This document shows positions 1 to 5,797 of a stretch of DNA of 9,189 nucleotides, piece by piece; within the stretch, counting starts at the first letter, position 1, and every line of letters begins with the position of its first letter. The notes under the pieces were generated by a model that made no database searches, was not told the DNA's origin, and was given only the letters and a program-made list of their open reading frames with translations. A program made the translations under genes and the position numbers. This stretch comes from an uncultured bacterium (GTDB lineage Bacteria > Bacillota > Clostridia > Lachnospirales > Lachnospiraceae), in NCBI GenBank assembly GCA_905215625.1, contig CAJMQQ010000077.1, forward strand, positions 1 through 9,189. The letters run 5' to 3'.

Positions 1-7
1 CAAGCGG

Positions 8-50
8 AAGTGCCGCTCAATCATCCGTTATGGATGATTTTGCGACACTC
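8..50 (-). repeat. long imperfect hairpin downstream of hsp20
   Basis: Positions 19-26 and 32-39 are a perfect 8-bp inverted repeat (AATCATCC / GGATGATT) around a 5-nt loop. Beyond a 2x2 internal loop, 8-16 and 42-50 pair again. Read as minus-strand RNA, the only irregularities in this outer stem are G-U wobbles; read as plus-strand RNA, two pairs become C-A or A-C mismatches. It therefore fits best as structure in the RNA leaving hsp20, about 60 nt past its stop. A competing hairpin, 3-7 with 13-17, uses part of the same arm. No clear T-run follows on the minus strand within the window. On the plus strand the stem is followed by a pyrimidine-rich stretch, so a terminator for a gene left of the window is also possible. 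Confidence 0.45.
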
Positions 51-108
51 CCTTTCCTTTTATTTCGTCGTATTTTCTTGTATTGAAAGGCTTTTTACAG
101 CTTTAAAT

Positions 109-570
109 TCATTCAATAGAAATATATTTCTTCTGCTCAACAGCAGGTTTGGCTTCCTTCTTCGGGATAAACAACTTCAAGATACCATGTTTAAACTCGC
201 CTTTAATATCTTCTTCGGTTATATCCTCGCCTACATAGAAGGTACGTTCACAGGCGCCGGCATAACGCTCTCTGCGGATGTATTTTCCGCTTTCTTTCTC
301 CTGTTCATCCTTGTCCAGGCCTTTTGCAGCGCTGATAGTCAGATAGCCGTTTTCCAGGGATGCCTGTACTTCTTCTTTGGCAAATCCAGGAAGATCCATC
401 TCCAGCACATAACCGTCATTTGTTTCCTTAATATCCGTTTTCATCATGTTTTTTGCATGATGGCCATACAGCTTTTTCTCTGTGTTTCTCATGGCGCTGT
501 CATCAAAGAATGGGAAATCTCTCATAAAATCATCAAACAAATTTTCTCCAAAAATACTAGGCATCAACAT
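109..570 (-). CDS. Hsp20/alpha-crystallin small heat-shock protein
   Basis: This is an ATP-independent cytoplasmic holdase that binds unfolding proteins and keeps them refoldable. The 153 residues are the usual length for a bacterial small heat-shock protein. The N-terminal arm (about 1-43) is rich in Phe and Met. The alpha-crystallin domain runs from about 44 to 138 and contains DLPGF (59-63) and the terminal signature HGILKLFIPK (128-137). The C-terminal tail carries an I-x-I motif (I150-S-I152), which in this family docks neighbouring dimers to build oligomers. The ATG at 568-570 follows GGAGAG at a normal distance; a second ATG two codons in is a possible alternative. The gene stands alone, divergent from the ferredoxin operon, with a leader of about 115 nt and a CIRCE-overlapped promoter. 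That predicts repression by HrcA and induction on heat or misfolding stress. The family call is secure; hsp18 or hsp20 would be acceptable names. Confidence 0.95.
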   Translation of the reverse strand: MLMPSIFGENLFDDFMRDFPFFDDSAMRNTEKKLYGHHAKNMMKTDIKETNDGYVLEMDLPGFAKEEVQASLENGYLTISAAKGLDKDEQEKESGKYIRRERYAGACERTFYVGEDITEEDIKGEFKHGILKLFIPKKEAKPAVEQKKYISIE

Positions 571-691
571 AAATCATCTCTCCTTTTTCTATGTGTTTTT
601 ACCTTGTTTCTTTGGAACCGGGATGTTTCGGGGAACTCACAAAATTCTTTCTTTTCTCTTGTTTTTGTTTCCTTTCCTTTGTTCTGACTAC

Positions 692-720
692 GTTATACCA
701 CTTGTTGTTAGCACTGTCAA
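692..720 (-). promoter_or_regulatory. sigma-A promoter of hsp20
   Basis: On the minus strand a perfect -35 box TTGACA (715-720) is followed after exactly 17 bp by TATAAC (692-697), one mismatch from the -10 consensus. Transcription would start near 685, giving a leader of about 115 nt before the hsp20 ATG. The -35 box lies partly in the CIRCE spacer and partly in its proximal half-site, so HrcA and RNA polymerase could not both bind. Confidence 0.85.
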
Positions 721-734
721 TAGGTGAGTGCTAA
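708..734. promoter_or_regulatory. CIRCE element (HrcA operator)
   Basis: TTAGCACTG, a 9-bp spacer, then GAGTGCTAA matches the CIRCE consensus TTAGCACTC-N9-GAGTGCTAA with one mismatch, at the last base of the left half-site. HrcA is the known repressor that binds this sequence, with GroEL as its activity modulator. The element overlaps the -35 box of hsp20. It lies about 100 bp upstream of the ferredoxin start codon, so a primary role at hsp20 is more likely than control of the plus-strand operon. Confidence 0.95.
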
Positions 735-792
735 TTTTTTTGTGAAAAATTTGTGAACTTTGGTGACAACATCACTGAACTTTTTTCTTCTC

Positions 793-798
793 TATGAT
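793..798 (+). promoter_or_regulatory. candidate -10 box of the ferredoxin operon
   Basis: TATGAT is five of six bases of the -10 consensus and lies 33 bp upstream of the GTG start of the ferredoxin gene. No recognisable -35 box sits 16-18 bp upstream, where the sequence is ACATCACT. Such a promoter would need an activator. A GTGA-N5-TCAC dyad at 763-775 and a TGAACTTT direct repeat at 754-761 and 776-783 lie in the right area. This is the only visible promoter candidate in the gap, and it is weak. Confidence 0.3.
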
Positions 799-831
799 AT
801 CCTAAAACCATCAAATTCGGGAGGTTCTATT

Positions 832-1044
832 GTGGAAAAGAAACTTGGAAAAAAAAGACGGGCATTTGTTAATGCCGATGAATGTGTAGCCTGCGGCTGT
901 TGTGTAAAGGTGTGTCCCAGAGCTGCTATTACCATCTGGAAAGGCATCCGTGCATCTGTGGATTTTGAAAAATGCGTTGGATGCAGGAAATGTGAAGCCG
1001 AATGTCCGGCATCTGTTATTGAAATCCGGGAGGTATTGGCATGA
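832..1044 (+). CDS. 2[4Fe-4S] ferredoxin-type protein
   Basis: This is a 70-residue low-potential electron carrier of the bacterial 2[4Fe-4S] type. After a basic N-terminus come two classical cluster motifs: C-x2-C-x2-C-x3-CP in CVACGCCVKVCP, and a second in CVGCRKCEAECP. Each motif supplies three ligands to one cluster and the fourth ligand to the other. The spacer between them is of normal length, and the protein is soluble. The start is taken as GTG at 832, because GGGAGG at 819-824 lies 7 nt upstream. A longer reading from ATG at 760 would add 24 residues that look like translated promoter DNA and has no ribosome binding site. The stop overlaps the next gene's start as ATGA, indicating tight translational coupling. 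That makes the neighbouring membrane iron-sulfur protein the most likely partner. The fold is certain; the physiological donor and acceptor are unknown. Confidence 0.9.
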   Translation: MEKKLGKKRRAFVNADECVACGCCVKVCPRAAITIWKGIRASVDFEKCVGCRKCEAECPASVIEIREVLA

Positions 1045-1610
1045 AAAAGCACTGGTATGATTATCTTTGGATTTTATCCCTCACTTATCTGATGCTGGGA
1101 TTTTTTAATATTCTCTTTGCATGGCTTGGCCTGTTGTGTTTCTTCATTCCATTAATCATTTCCATCACAACAGGAAGCAAAGGTTACTGCAACCGCTACT
1201 GCGGAAGAGGTCAGTTATTGGGACTGTTAGGCGGACGGTTTGGACTTTCCCGGAAAAAAGATATTCCAAAATGGATGAAGCAGTCCTGGTTCCGCTACGG
1301 ATTTCTGGTTTTCTTTTTTATCATGTTTTTTCAGATGCTGTGGAATACCTATCTGGTATTTTCCGGAGTCCAGGATTTAAAACAGGCAGTCACTCTGCTC
1401 TGGACATTTAAACTTCCCTGGAGATGGGCCTATCATGGAACTCTTTTTCACCCAGGCGTTGCTCAGTTTGCCTTTGGATTTTATAGTGTCATGCTGACTT
1501 CCACAATACTTGGACTGATTACCATGATTTTATATAAACCTCGCAGTTGGTGTGTATACTGTCCTATGGGGACTATGACCCAGCTCATCTGTAAAGCAAA
1601 ACAGCATTAA
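1041..1610 (+). CDS. membrane protein with NapH/NosR-type cysteine motifs
   Basis: This 189-residue integral membrane protein has about four hydrophobic segments, near residues 8-25, 27-43, 86-108 and 140-165. Two cysteine motifs face each other: C50-x3-C54 in GYCNRYCGRGQLL after helix 2, and C171-x2-C174-P in WCVYCPMGTM after helix 4. Cys184 lies nearby. This layout resembles the Fer4_5 membrane module of NapH, NosR and CcoG-like proteins, which pass electrons across or along the membrane. Those proteins carry attached ferredoxin domains. Here the ferredoxin is the separate upstream gene, overlapping by 4 nt. The ATG follows GGGAGG (1028-1033) at 7 nt. The inferred role is electron transfer between the ferredoxin and a membrane or extracytoplasmic acceptor. 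Whether the cysteines bind a cluster or act as redox thiols cannot be told from sequence. Confidence 0.75.
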   Translation: MKKHWYDYLWILSLTYLMLGFFNILFAWLGLLCFFIPLIISITTGSKGYCNRYCGRGQLLGLLGGRFGLSRKKDIPKWMKQSWFRYGFLVFFFIMFFQMLWNTYLVFSGVQDLKQAVTLLWTFKLPWRWAYHGTLFHPGVAQFAFGFYSVMLTSTILGLITMILYKPRSWCVYCPMGTMTQLICKAKQH

Positions 1611-1625
1611 ACAGGAGGAATTTTC

Positions 1626-2372
1626 ATGAGATTACAGAATAAAGTTGCAATTATAACCGGAGGAAGCCGCGGCATCGGATTTGCCACGGCCGACAAATTT
1701 TTACAAGAGGGAGCCACGGTCATCCTGACTGCCAGCTCCCAGGAATCTGCAGATAAGGCTGTCGCACAGTTAAAGGAAAAATATCCAGACAAAACTGTTG
1801 CCGGCATCAGTCCGAATCTGGCCAGCCTGACGGCTGTACGGGAGTCTTTTGAAACCGCTGCCAGACAATACGGCTGTATTGATATTCTGGTCAACAATGC
1901 GGGAATTTCCGAAAGTACCCCATTTACGGAATATACAGAAGAAATGTATGACAAAGTAATGGATTTAAATGTAAAAGGCGTTTTTAATGCCACCCGCGCT
2001 GCCAGTGAATGTATGATTGCCAGGGGAAAAGGCGTAATTCTTTCCACTTCTTCTATGGTCAGCATTTCCGGACAGCCAACTGGTTTTGCCTACCCTGCAT
2101 CGAAATTTGCAGTCAATGGTCTTACCGTTTCTCTAGCCAGGGAATTAGGGCCAAAAGGAATCCGCGTCAATGCGGTCGCTCCCGGCATTACTGCTACTGA
2201 TATGATGAAAGCGGTGCCAAAAGAAGTGATTGAGCCGCTTATCCGTCAGATTCCCCTGCGCCGCCTCGGTCAGCCGGAAGATATTGCCAATGCTTTTGTT
2301 TTTCTTGCATCCGATGAAGCGTCTTACATTACAGGCGTTGTATTAAGCGTAGACGGCATGGCCAGAACCTGA
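1626..2372 (+). CDS. short-chain dehydrogenase/reductase, BaiA/FabG-like
   Basis: This is a classical 248-residue SDR with a Rossmann fold, an NAD(P)-dependent oxidoreductase acting on a hydroxyl or keto group. It shows the cofactor motif TGGSRGIG (11-18), NNAG (90-93), and a catalytic tetrad of Asn115, Ser143, Tyr156 and Lys160 (YPASK). The usual C-terminal SVDGM ends the sheet. By recalled comparison it resembles clostridial BaiA (3-alpha-hydroxysteroid dehydrogenase) in the stretches AQLKEKYP, GVI-x3-S and YPASK and in the C-terminus. It also resembles FabG, and no acyl-carrier gene is nearby. After strand beta-2 the residues are T-A-S-S with no acidic residue, which favours NADP(H) over NAD(H). 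The ATG follows AGGAGG (1613-1618) at 7 nt, 15 nt after the membrane gene. Steroid or bile-acid activity is possible but unproven; another alcohol or ketone substrate is equally compatible. Confidence 0.9.
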   Translation: MRLQNKVAIITGGSRGIGFATADKFLQEGATVILTASSQESADKAVAQLKEKYPDKTVAGISPNLASLTAVRESFETAARQYGCIDILVNNAGISESTPFTEYTEEMYDKVMDLNVKGVFNATRAASECMIARGKGVILSTSSMVSISGQPTGFAYPASKFAVNGLTVSLARELGPKGIRVNAVAPGITATDMMKAVPKEVIEPLIRQIPLRRLGQPEDIANAFVFLASDEASYITGVVLSVDGMART

Positions 2373-2407
2373 TGCTAATATTTTTTTAATTATAAGGAGG
2401 TATTATT

Positions 2408-2713
2408 ATGTCAGCAATTACCATTCGCAAAGATAATTTTCAGGAAGAAGTGTTACATTCCGACAGACCGGTTTTATTGGATTTCTGGGCAAGCTGGTGC
2501 GGTCCCTGCCGTATGGTCAGTCCGGTTATTGAAGAAATCGCCAACGAACGTACCGATATTAAAGTAGGAAAAATCAACGTAGATGAACAGGAAGAACTGG
2601 CCGTCCAGTTCCAGATTATGAGCATTCCGACTCTGATGGTTATTAAAGACGGCAAAATCGTCAATCATTCTGCCGGAGCAAAATCAAAATCCCAGATTTT
2701 AGCAATGTTATAA
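2408..2713 (+). CDS. trxA: thioredoxin
   Basis: This 101-residue cytoplasmic thioredoxin reduces protein disulfides by dithiol exchange. The active site is W30-C31-G-P-C34, the motif of true thioredoxins rather than glutaredoxin or DsbA. It is preceded by the typical LLDFWASW strand. The conserved cis-proline is at Pro74 (SIPT), and the core motifs DxxE and KDGK are in their usual places. No signal peptide is present. The ATG follows a strong AAGGAGG (2394-2400) at 7 nt. It lies 35 nt after the SDR gene with no terminator between, so it is probably the last gene of the four-gene transcript. No thioredoxin reductase is adjacent. The upstream ferredoxin and membrane iron-sulfur gene might supply electrons instead, which is inference. 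A housekeeping thioredoxin that merely sits here is the simpler alternative. Confidence 0.95.
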   Translation: MSAITIRKDNFQEEVLHSDRPVLLDFWASWCGPCRMVSPVIEEIANERTDIKVGKINVDEQEELAVQFQIMSIPTLMVIKDGKIVNHSAGAKSKSQILAML

Positions 2714-2737
2714 TGCTGAAACAGCCAGAAACTGGAT

Positions 2738-2766
2738 AAAAAACGGCAGGGCCTCTAAGCCCTGCC
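2738..2766. terminator. bidirectional intrinsic terminator between trxA and smpB
   Basis: GGCAGGGC (2745-2752) and GCCCTGCC (2759-2766) form a perfect 8-bp GC-rich stem with a 6-nt loop. On the minus strand the stem is followed within two bases by six Ts (complement of 2738-2743), a good terminator for smpB, whose stop is 13 nt upstream. On the plus strand the tail is pyrimidine-rich and less ideal but adequate for trxA. The convergent genes share this element. Confidence 0.85.
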
Positions 2767-2779
2767 AAACTTCTTTTCC

Positions 2780-3244
2780 TTAATACAAGTTTTTAACTTT
2801 AAACTCCCGTTCCAGTTCCCGTCTCTGATCTTTTTTGGCAATATCCTCCCGCTTATCGTAGAGTTTTTTACCTCTGGCCAGACCGATTTCCACCTTTACC
2901 AGGCTGCCTTTAAAATACACTTGTAACGGCACTAAGGTAAAGCCTTTTTCTGCAATTTTTCCAGTCAGCTTATTAATTTCTGCTTTGTGCATCAAAAGTT
3001 TTCTTGGGCGCAGGGGATCTTTATTAAAAATATTTCCTTTTTCATAAGGGTTGACGTGCATTCCATAAATATAAACCTCGCCGTTCTGAATCCGGACAAA
3101 CGCCTCTTTAATGCTGCACTTTCCCATACGGATAGACTTTACCTCCGTACCGTAAAGTTCGATTCCAGTCTCATATTTATCATCAATAAAATAATCGTGA
3201 TACGCCTTTTTGTTATTGGCTATTAATTTAATTGCGTCTTTCAA
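2780..3244 (-). CDS. smpB: SsrA-binding protein SmpB, TTG start
   Basis: SmpB binds the tRNA-like end of tmRNA and delivers it to stalled ribosomes in trans-translation. From the TTG at 3242-3244 the protein has 154 residues, the usual length. It begins at KLIANNKKA, where family members normally begin, then shows GTEVKSIR, HVNPYEKGN and DPLRPRKLLMHKAEI of the OB-fold. The basic C-terminal tail (KKLYDKREDIAKKDQ) is the part that enters the mRNA channel. The TTG is preferred because GGAGG (3254-3258) lies 9 nt upstream. In-frame ATGs at 3268 and 3289 would add 8 or 15 unusual residues and have no Shine-Dalgarno sequence. With this start the gene overlaps the end of rnr by 17 nt, so translation is probably coupled. 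The tmRNA gene is not in the window. Identity is certain; the start is likely. Confidence 0.95.
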   Translation of the reverse strand: MKDAIKLIANNKKAYHDYFIDDKYETGIELYGTEVKSIRMGKCSIKEAFVRIQNGEVYIYGMHVNPYEKGNIFNKDPLRPRKLLMHKAEINKLTGKIAEKGFTLVPLQVYFKGSLVKVEIGLARGKKLYDKREDIAKKDQRRELEREFKVKNLY

Positions 3245-5390
3245 ATCCGTATTCCTCCGTTTCTTCATCTTTTGCAGGAATAAAATCAATGGTTTTTAAC
3301 AGCCTGTCAGTAGAAAGCACCTGAACCCGGATAGGCTGTCCCAGCTTAAAGGTCTTTTTGGTCATTTCTCCAACCAATTCGTAGCGCTGCTCATCGAAAA
3401 TATAGTAGTCGTCGTCCAGGGTATTCATCCGAATCATGCCTTCTACCGTATTTGGAAGCTCCACATAAAGTCCCCAGTTGGTCACTCCGGAAATGACTCC
3501 ATCAAACGTTTCTCCTATATGGCGGGACATATATTCGCATTTTTTCAGCTTTTCCGTCTCCCGCTCAGCCTCGTCCGCCCTTCTTTCCAGTGCAGACGTC
3601 TTTACCGCTACTTCCGGCAAAATCCGGTCGTAGTGGGCAATTCGTTTTTCTCCCAGTCCGGCTCTTAAATTTTCCTTGATAATCCGGTGAATCTGAAGAT
3701 CCGGATACCGTCTGATTGGAGAAGTAAAGTGGGTGTAATACTTGGCGGCCAGGCCAAAATGCCCGGTACACTCTGTAGTATATTTTGCCTGCTTCATGGA
3801 GCGCAGGGTCAGACGGCTAATCAAAGCCTCTTCCGGCGTTCCCTCTGTCTTTTCTAACAGTTTCTGAATCTCTTTCGGGTGGATTTCCCCCTGGGAAGTA
3901 CGGAGAAAAAGTCCGAAATTGTGGATGAACGTAGAAAGCTGCTTCATCTTTTCTGGATCCGGATTGTCATGGGTCCGGTACAAAAATGGAAGCTGCTGCC
4001 AGAAGAAATCTTCTGCTACCGTTTCATTGGCTGCCAACATAAAATCTTCAATAATCTTTGTGGCTGTGTTCCGCTCATAAGGCTTGATTTCCAATGGTTT
4101 TCCCCTGTCATCCAGGATAATTTTGCTCTCTGGAAATTCAAAGTCAATGGCGCCTCTCTTTCCTCTTTTTTTCCGTAAAATACCAGACAATTCTTTCATA
4201 AGCCCCAACATAGGCACCAGTTCTCCACAGGCTTTTTTCTCTTCTTCATCCTCTTCCGATACGATTTTATTGACCGATGTATAGGTCATACGTTTATCTA
4301 CCCGAATCAGGGTTTCCGCAATACGGTGTCCTAAAACAGTTCCCTTTTCATCAATGTCCATCAGGCAGCTTAATGCCAGACGATCGCAGCCTTCATTTAG
4401 GGAGCAGATGCCGTTGCTCAATTTATGAGGCAGCATGGGGATAACCCGATCCACCAGATACACACTGGTTCCCCGCTTGAACGCTTCCTGATCCAGGGGA
4501 CTGTATTCTTTTACATAATGGCTGACATCAGCGATATGAACCCCCAGATGGTAGATTCCATCTTCTTTGCTGAGACTGACCGCATCGTCCAAATCTTTTG
4601 CATCTTCCCCGTCAATGGTAACCATCTGTAAATCCCGCAGATCCAGACGGCCTTTTTTATCTGCTTCGTCTACTTCATCCGGAATATAAGATACTTCTTC
4701 CATTACCTCATCCGGAAATTCTTCCGGCAGTCCATAGGCGCGGACAATGGATAAAATATCGGTTCCAGGGTCATTGACGTGGCCGATAATCTCCACAATT
4801 TCCCCTTCCGGACTTCTTCTTGTTCCGCCGAAATCCGTAATCGACGCCACTACTTTATGTCCGGTTACTGCGCCCATATCCTTTCCCTGAGGGATAAAAA
4901 TGTCCTGGGAAATTTTCTGATTATCCGGTATTACAAAGCCAAAATTTTTATTTTTTTGGTAATAACCAATGACACAGGTATTAGCGTGTTCCAAAATCCG
5001 GATAACCGCTCCCTCTGCCCGCTTTCCGGAACGCTCCTGTTCGATGACAATCTGCACCTTGTCTCCATGAAGGGCGCCGCCTGTTTTTTCCTCTGGAATA
5101 AAGACGTCCTGATCCCTTCCCTCTATTGTCACAAAGCCAAATCCTCTGGGATGTCCGGAAAATATTCCCTGGACAGAAAACGTCTCCGGCTTTCCGTATT
5201 TTCCTTTTTTCGATAATCCCGCTTTTCCCTCTGCCACCAGAATATCCAGAACTTCCTGAAGCTCTCCCCTCTGACTTTTGGGAATGTTTAATAACATTGC
5301 CAATTCTTTTGCCTTCATCGGCACATATGCCTTATCCTCAAATAAGGCGGTCAACATCTCTTTTCTATCTTTTAATTTTGTCTCGTCCAT
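3228..5390 (-). CDS. rnr: ribonuclease R
   Basis: RNase R is a processive 3'-to-5' exoribonuclease of the RNB family that degrades structured RNA, including faulty mRNAs released by SmpB-tmRNA. From the ATG at 5388-5390 it has 720 residues. Order: an N-terminal helix-turn-helix region (about 8-60); cold-shock domain 1 (about 75-117, GHPRGFGFV); cold-shock domain 2 (about 140-190, NFGFVIPD); the RNB catalytic domain (about 247-575) with metal-binding aspartates in IDGEDAKDLDDAV (260, 266, 268, 269) and HFTSPIRRYPD (554-564); then an S1 domain (about 635-709). The lysine-rich tail of the E. coli enzyme is absent. The open frame extends 26 codons upstream, but that would start inside a terminator-like hairpin. 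The ATG at 5390 has GAGAGGA just upstream, at a short spacing. No separate promoter is evident, so expression may depend on read-through from secG. Confidence 0.95.
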   Translation of the reverse strand: MDETKLKDRKEMLTALFEDKAYVPMKAKELAMLLNIPKSQRGELQEVLDILVAEGKAGLSKKGKYGKPETFSVQGIFSGHPRGFGFVTIEGRDQDVFIPEEKTGGALHGDKVQIVIEQERSGKRAEGAVIRILEHANTCVIGYYQKNKNFGFVIPDNQKISQDIFIPQGKDMGAVTGHKVVASITDFGGTRRSPEGEIVEIIGHVNDPGTDILSIVRAYGLPEEFPDEVMEEVSYIPDEVDEADKKGRLDLRDLQMVTIDGEDAKDLDDAVSLSKEDGIYHLGVHIADVSHYVKEYSPLDQEAFKRGTSVYLVDRVIPMLPHKLSNGICSLNEGCDRLALSCLMDIDEKGTVLGHRIAETLIRVDKRMTYTSVNKIVSEEDEEEKKACGELVPMLGLMKELSGILRKKRGKRGAIDFEFPESKIILDDRGKPLEIKPYERNTATKIIEDFMLAANETVAEDFFWQQLPFLYRTHDNPDPEKMKQLSTFIHNFGLFLRTSQGEIHPKEIQKLLEKTEGTPEEALISRLTLRSMKQAKYTTECTGHFGLAAKYYTHFTSPIRRYPDLQIHRIIKENLRAGLGEKRIAHYDRILPEVAVKTSALERRADEAERETEKLKKCEYMSRHIGETFDGVISGVTNWGLYVELPNTVEGMIRMNTLDDDYYIFDEQRYELVGEMTKKTFKLGQPIRVQVLSTDRLLKTIDFIPAKDEETEEYGFERRN

Positions 5391-5448
5391 GCTTCCTCTC
5401 TTCTTAAAACCTTCCATCTGTTTCATGCTTAGCATACCCAGATAAAGC

Positions 5449-5476
5449 AAAAACACCCTTGTCTCCAAGAGTGTTT
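5449..5476 (-). terminator. intrinsic terminator or attenuator between secG and rnr
   Basis: On the minus strand AAACACTCTTG, loop GAGA, then CAAGGGTGTTT form an 11-bp stem with a single G-T wobble. The T-run after it reads TTTTT counting the end of the stem, then GC and TTT. It starts 20 nt past the secG stop. Because rnr lies directly downstream with no clear promoter of its own, the hairpin probably lets only part of transcription through. Confidence 0.75.
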
Positions 5477-5495
5477 ATCATTGGCCTTTTCTCGA

Positions 5496-5732
5496 TTAGT
5501 GCAGGATATTTAAAACCACTGCAAGAATTAAAAACAGGATGCATCCCCATTTGGTAAACTTTTCTAAGTTTCCTTCCATGGAACGTCCTTTATTTTTACC
5601 CCAATAACTCTCGGCAACGCCGGAAATAGCGCCTAAACCTGCAGACTTGCCTTCCTGCATCAGGATAATTGCAGAAATTGCAACACCTAACAGAACAAAA
5701 ATAACAGTTAAAATAATCTTCAAAGTTGCCAT
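5496..5732 (-). CDS. secG: preprotein translocase subunit SecG
   Basis: SecG is the small non-essential subunit of the SecYEG protein-conducting channel in the cytoplasmic membrane, where it helps SecA-driven translocation. The 78-residue protein has two hydrophobic helices (about 4-25 and 61-77). Between them is the conserved loop with LMQEGKSAGLGAISG, the family signature. The start is taken as ATG at 5730-5732, because AGGAGGTG (5739-5746) lies 6 nt upstream. The longer frame from GTG at 5739-5741 would begin inside that ribosome binding site. It is transcribed from its own promoter at 5763-5791 and followed by a hairpin before rnr. The order secG, rnr, smpB is conserved in many Firmicutes. 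Confidence 0.95.
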   Translation of the reverse strand: MATLKIILTVIFVLLGVAISAIILMQEGKSAGLGAISGVAESYWGKNKGRSMEGNLEKFTKWGCILFLILAVVLNILH

Positions 5733-5762
5733 TACATCCACCTCCTACGGTTAAACATAGCT

Positions 5763-5791
5763 ATCTTACCACAGTTTTTAAGGAAAGGCAA
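5763..5791 (-). promoter_or_regulatory. sigma-A promoter of secG
   Basis: On the minus strand TTGCCT (5786-5791) and TAAGAT (5763-5768) are separated by exactly 17 bp, and TG occurs one base before the -10 box (extended -10). The promoter occupies the 65-bp gap between the MATE stop and the secG start, giving a leader of about 25 nt. No terminator separates the MATE gene from it, so some read-through from upstream is also possible. Confidence 0.7.
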
Positions 5792-5797
5792 CTATTT

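Noticed and set aside
10..687. 225-codon open frame on the plus strand opposite hsp20
   Set aside because: It is antisense to a clear Hsp20 gene and its promoter, has no family motif and no credible ribosome binding site, and its Phe/Leu-rich composition reflects the complement of the real gene.
760..831. 24-codon N-terminal extension of the ferredoxin from ATG at 760
   Set aside because: It has no ribosome binding site and covers the likely promoter. The GTG at 832 has GGGAGG at the right distance and gives a normal ferredoxin length.
1626..2372. Confident naming of the SDR as fabG or baiA
   Set aside because: There is no fatty-acid synthesis gene nearby and no other bai gene, and motif similarity alone does not fix the substrate in this family.
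2714..2780. tmRNA (ssrA) gene next to smpB
   Set aside because: The gap is only 66 bp, is filled by a bidirectional terminator, and has no tRNA-like end. No other stretch of the window resembles tmRNA.
5391..5468. 26-codon N-terminal extension of RNase R
   Set aside because: It would start inside the terminator-like hairpin, and its residues (hydrophobic, Met-rich) do not look like an RNase R N-terminus. The ATG at 5390 has a purine-rich ribosome binding site.
5733..5741. GTG start of secG three codons upstream
   Set aside because: The GTG overlaps the AGGAGGTG ribosome binding site that serves the ATG at 5732.
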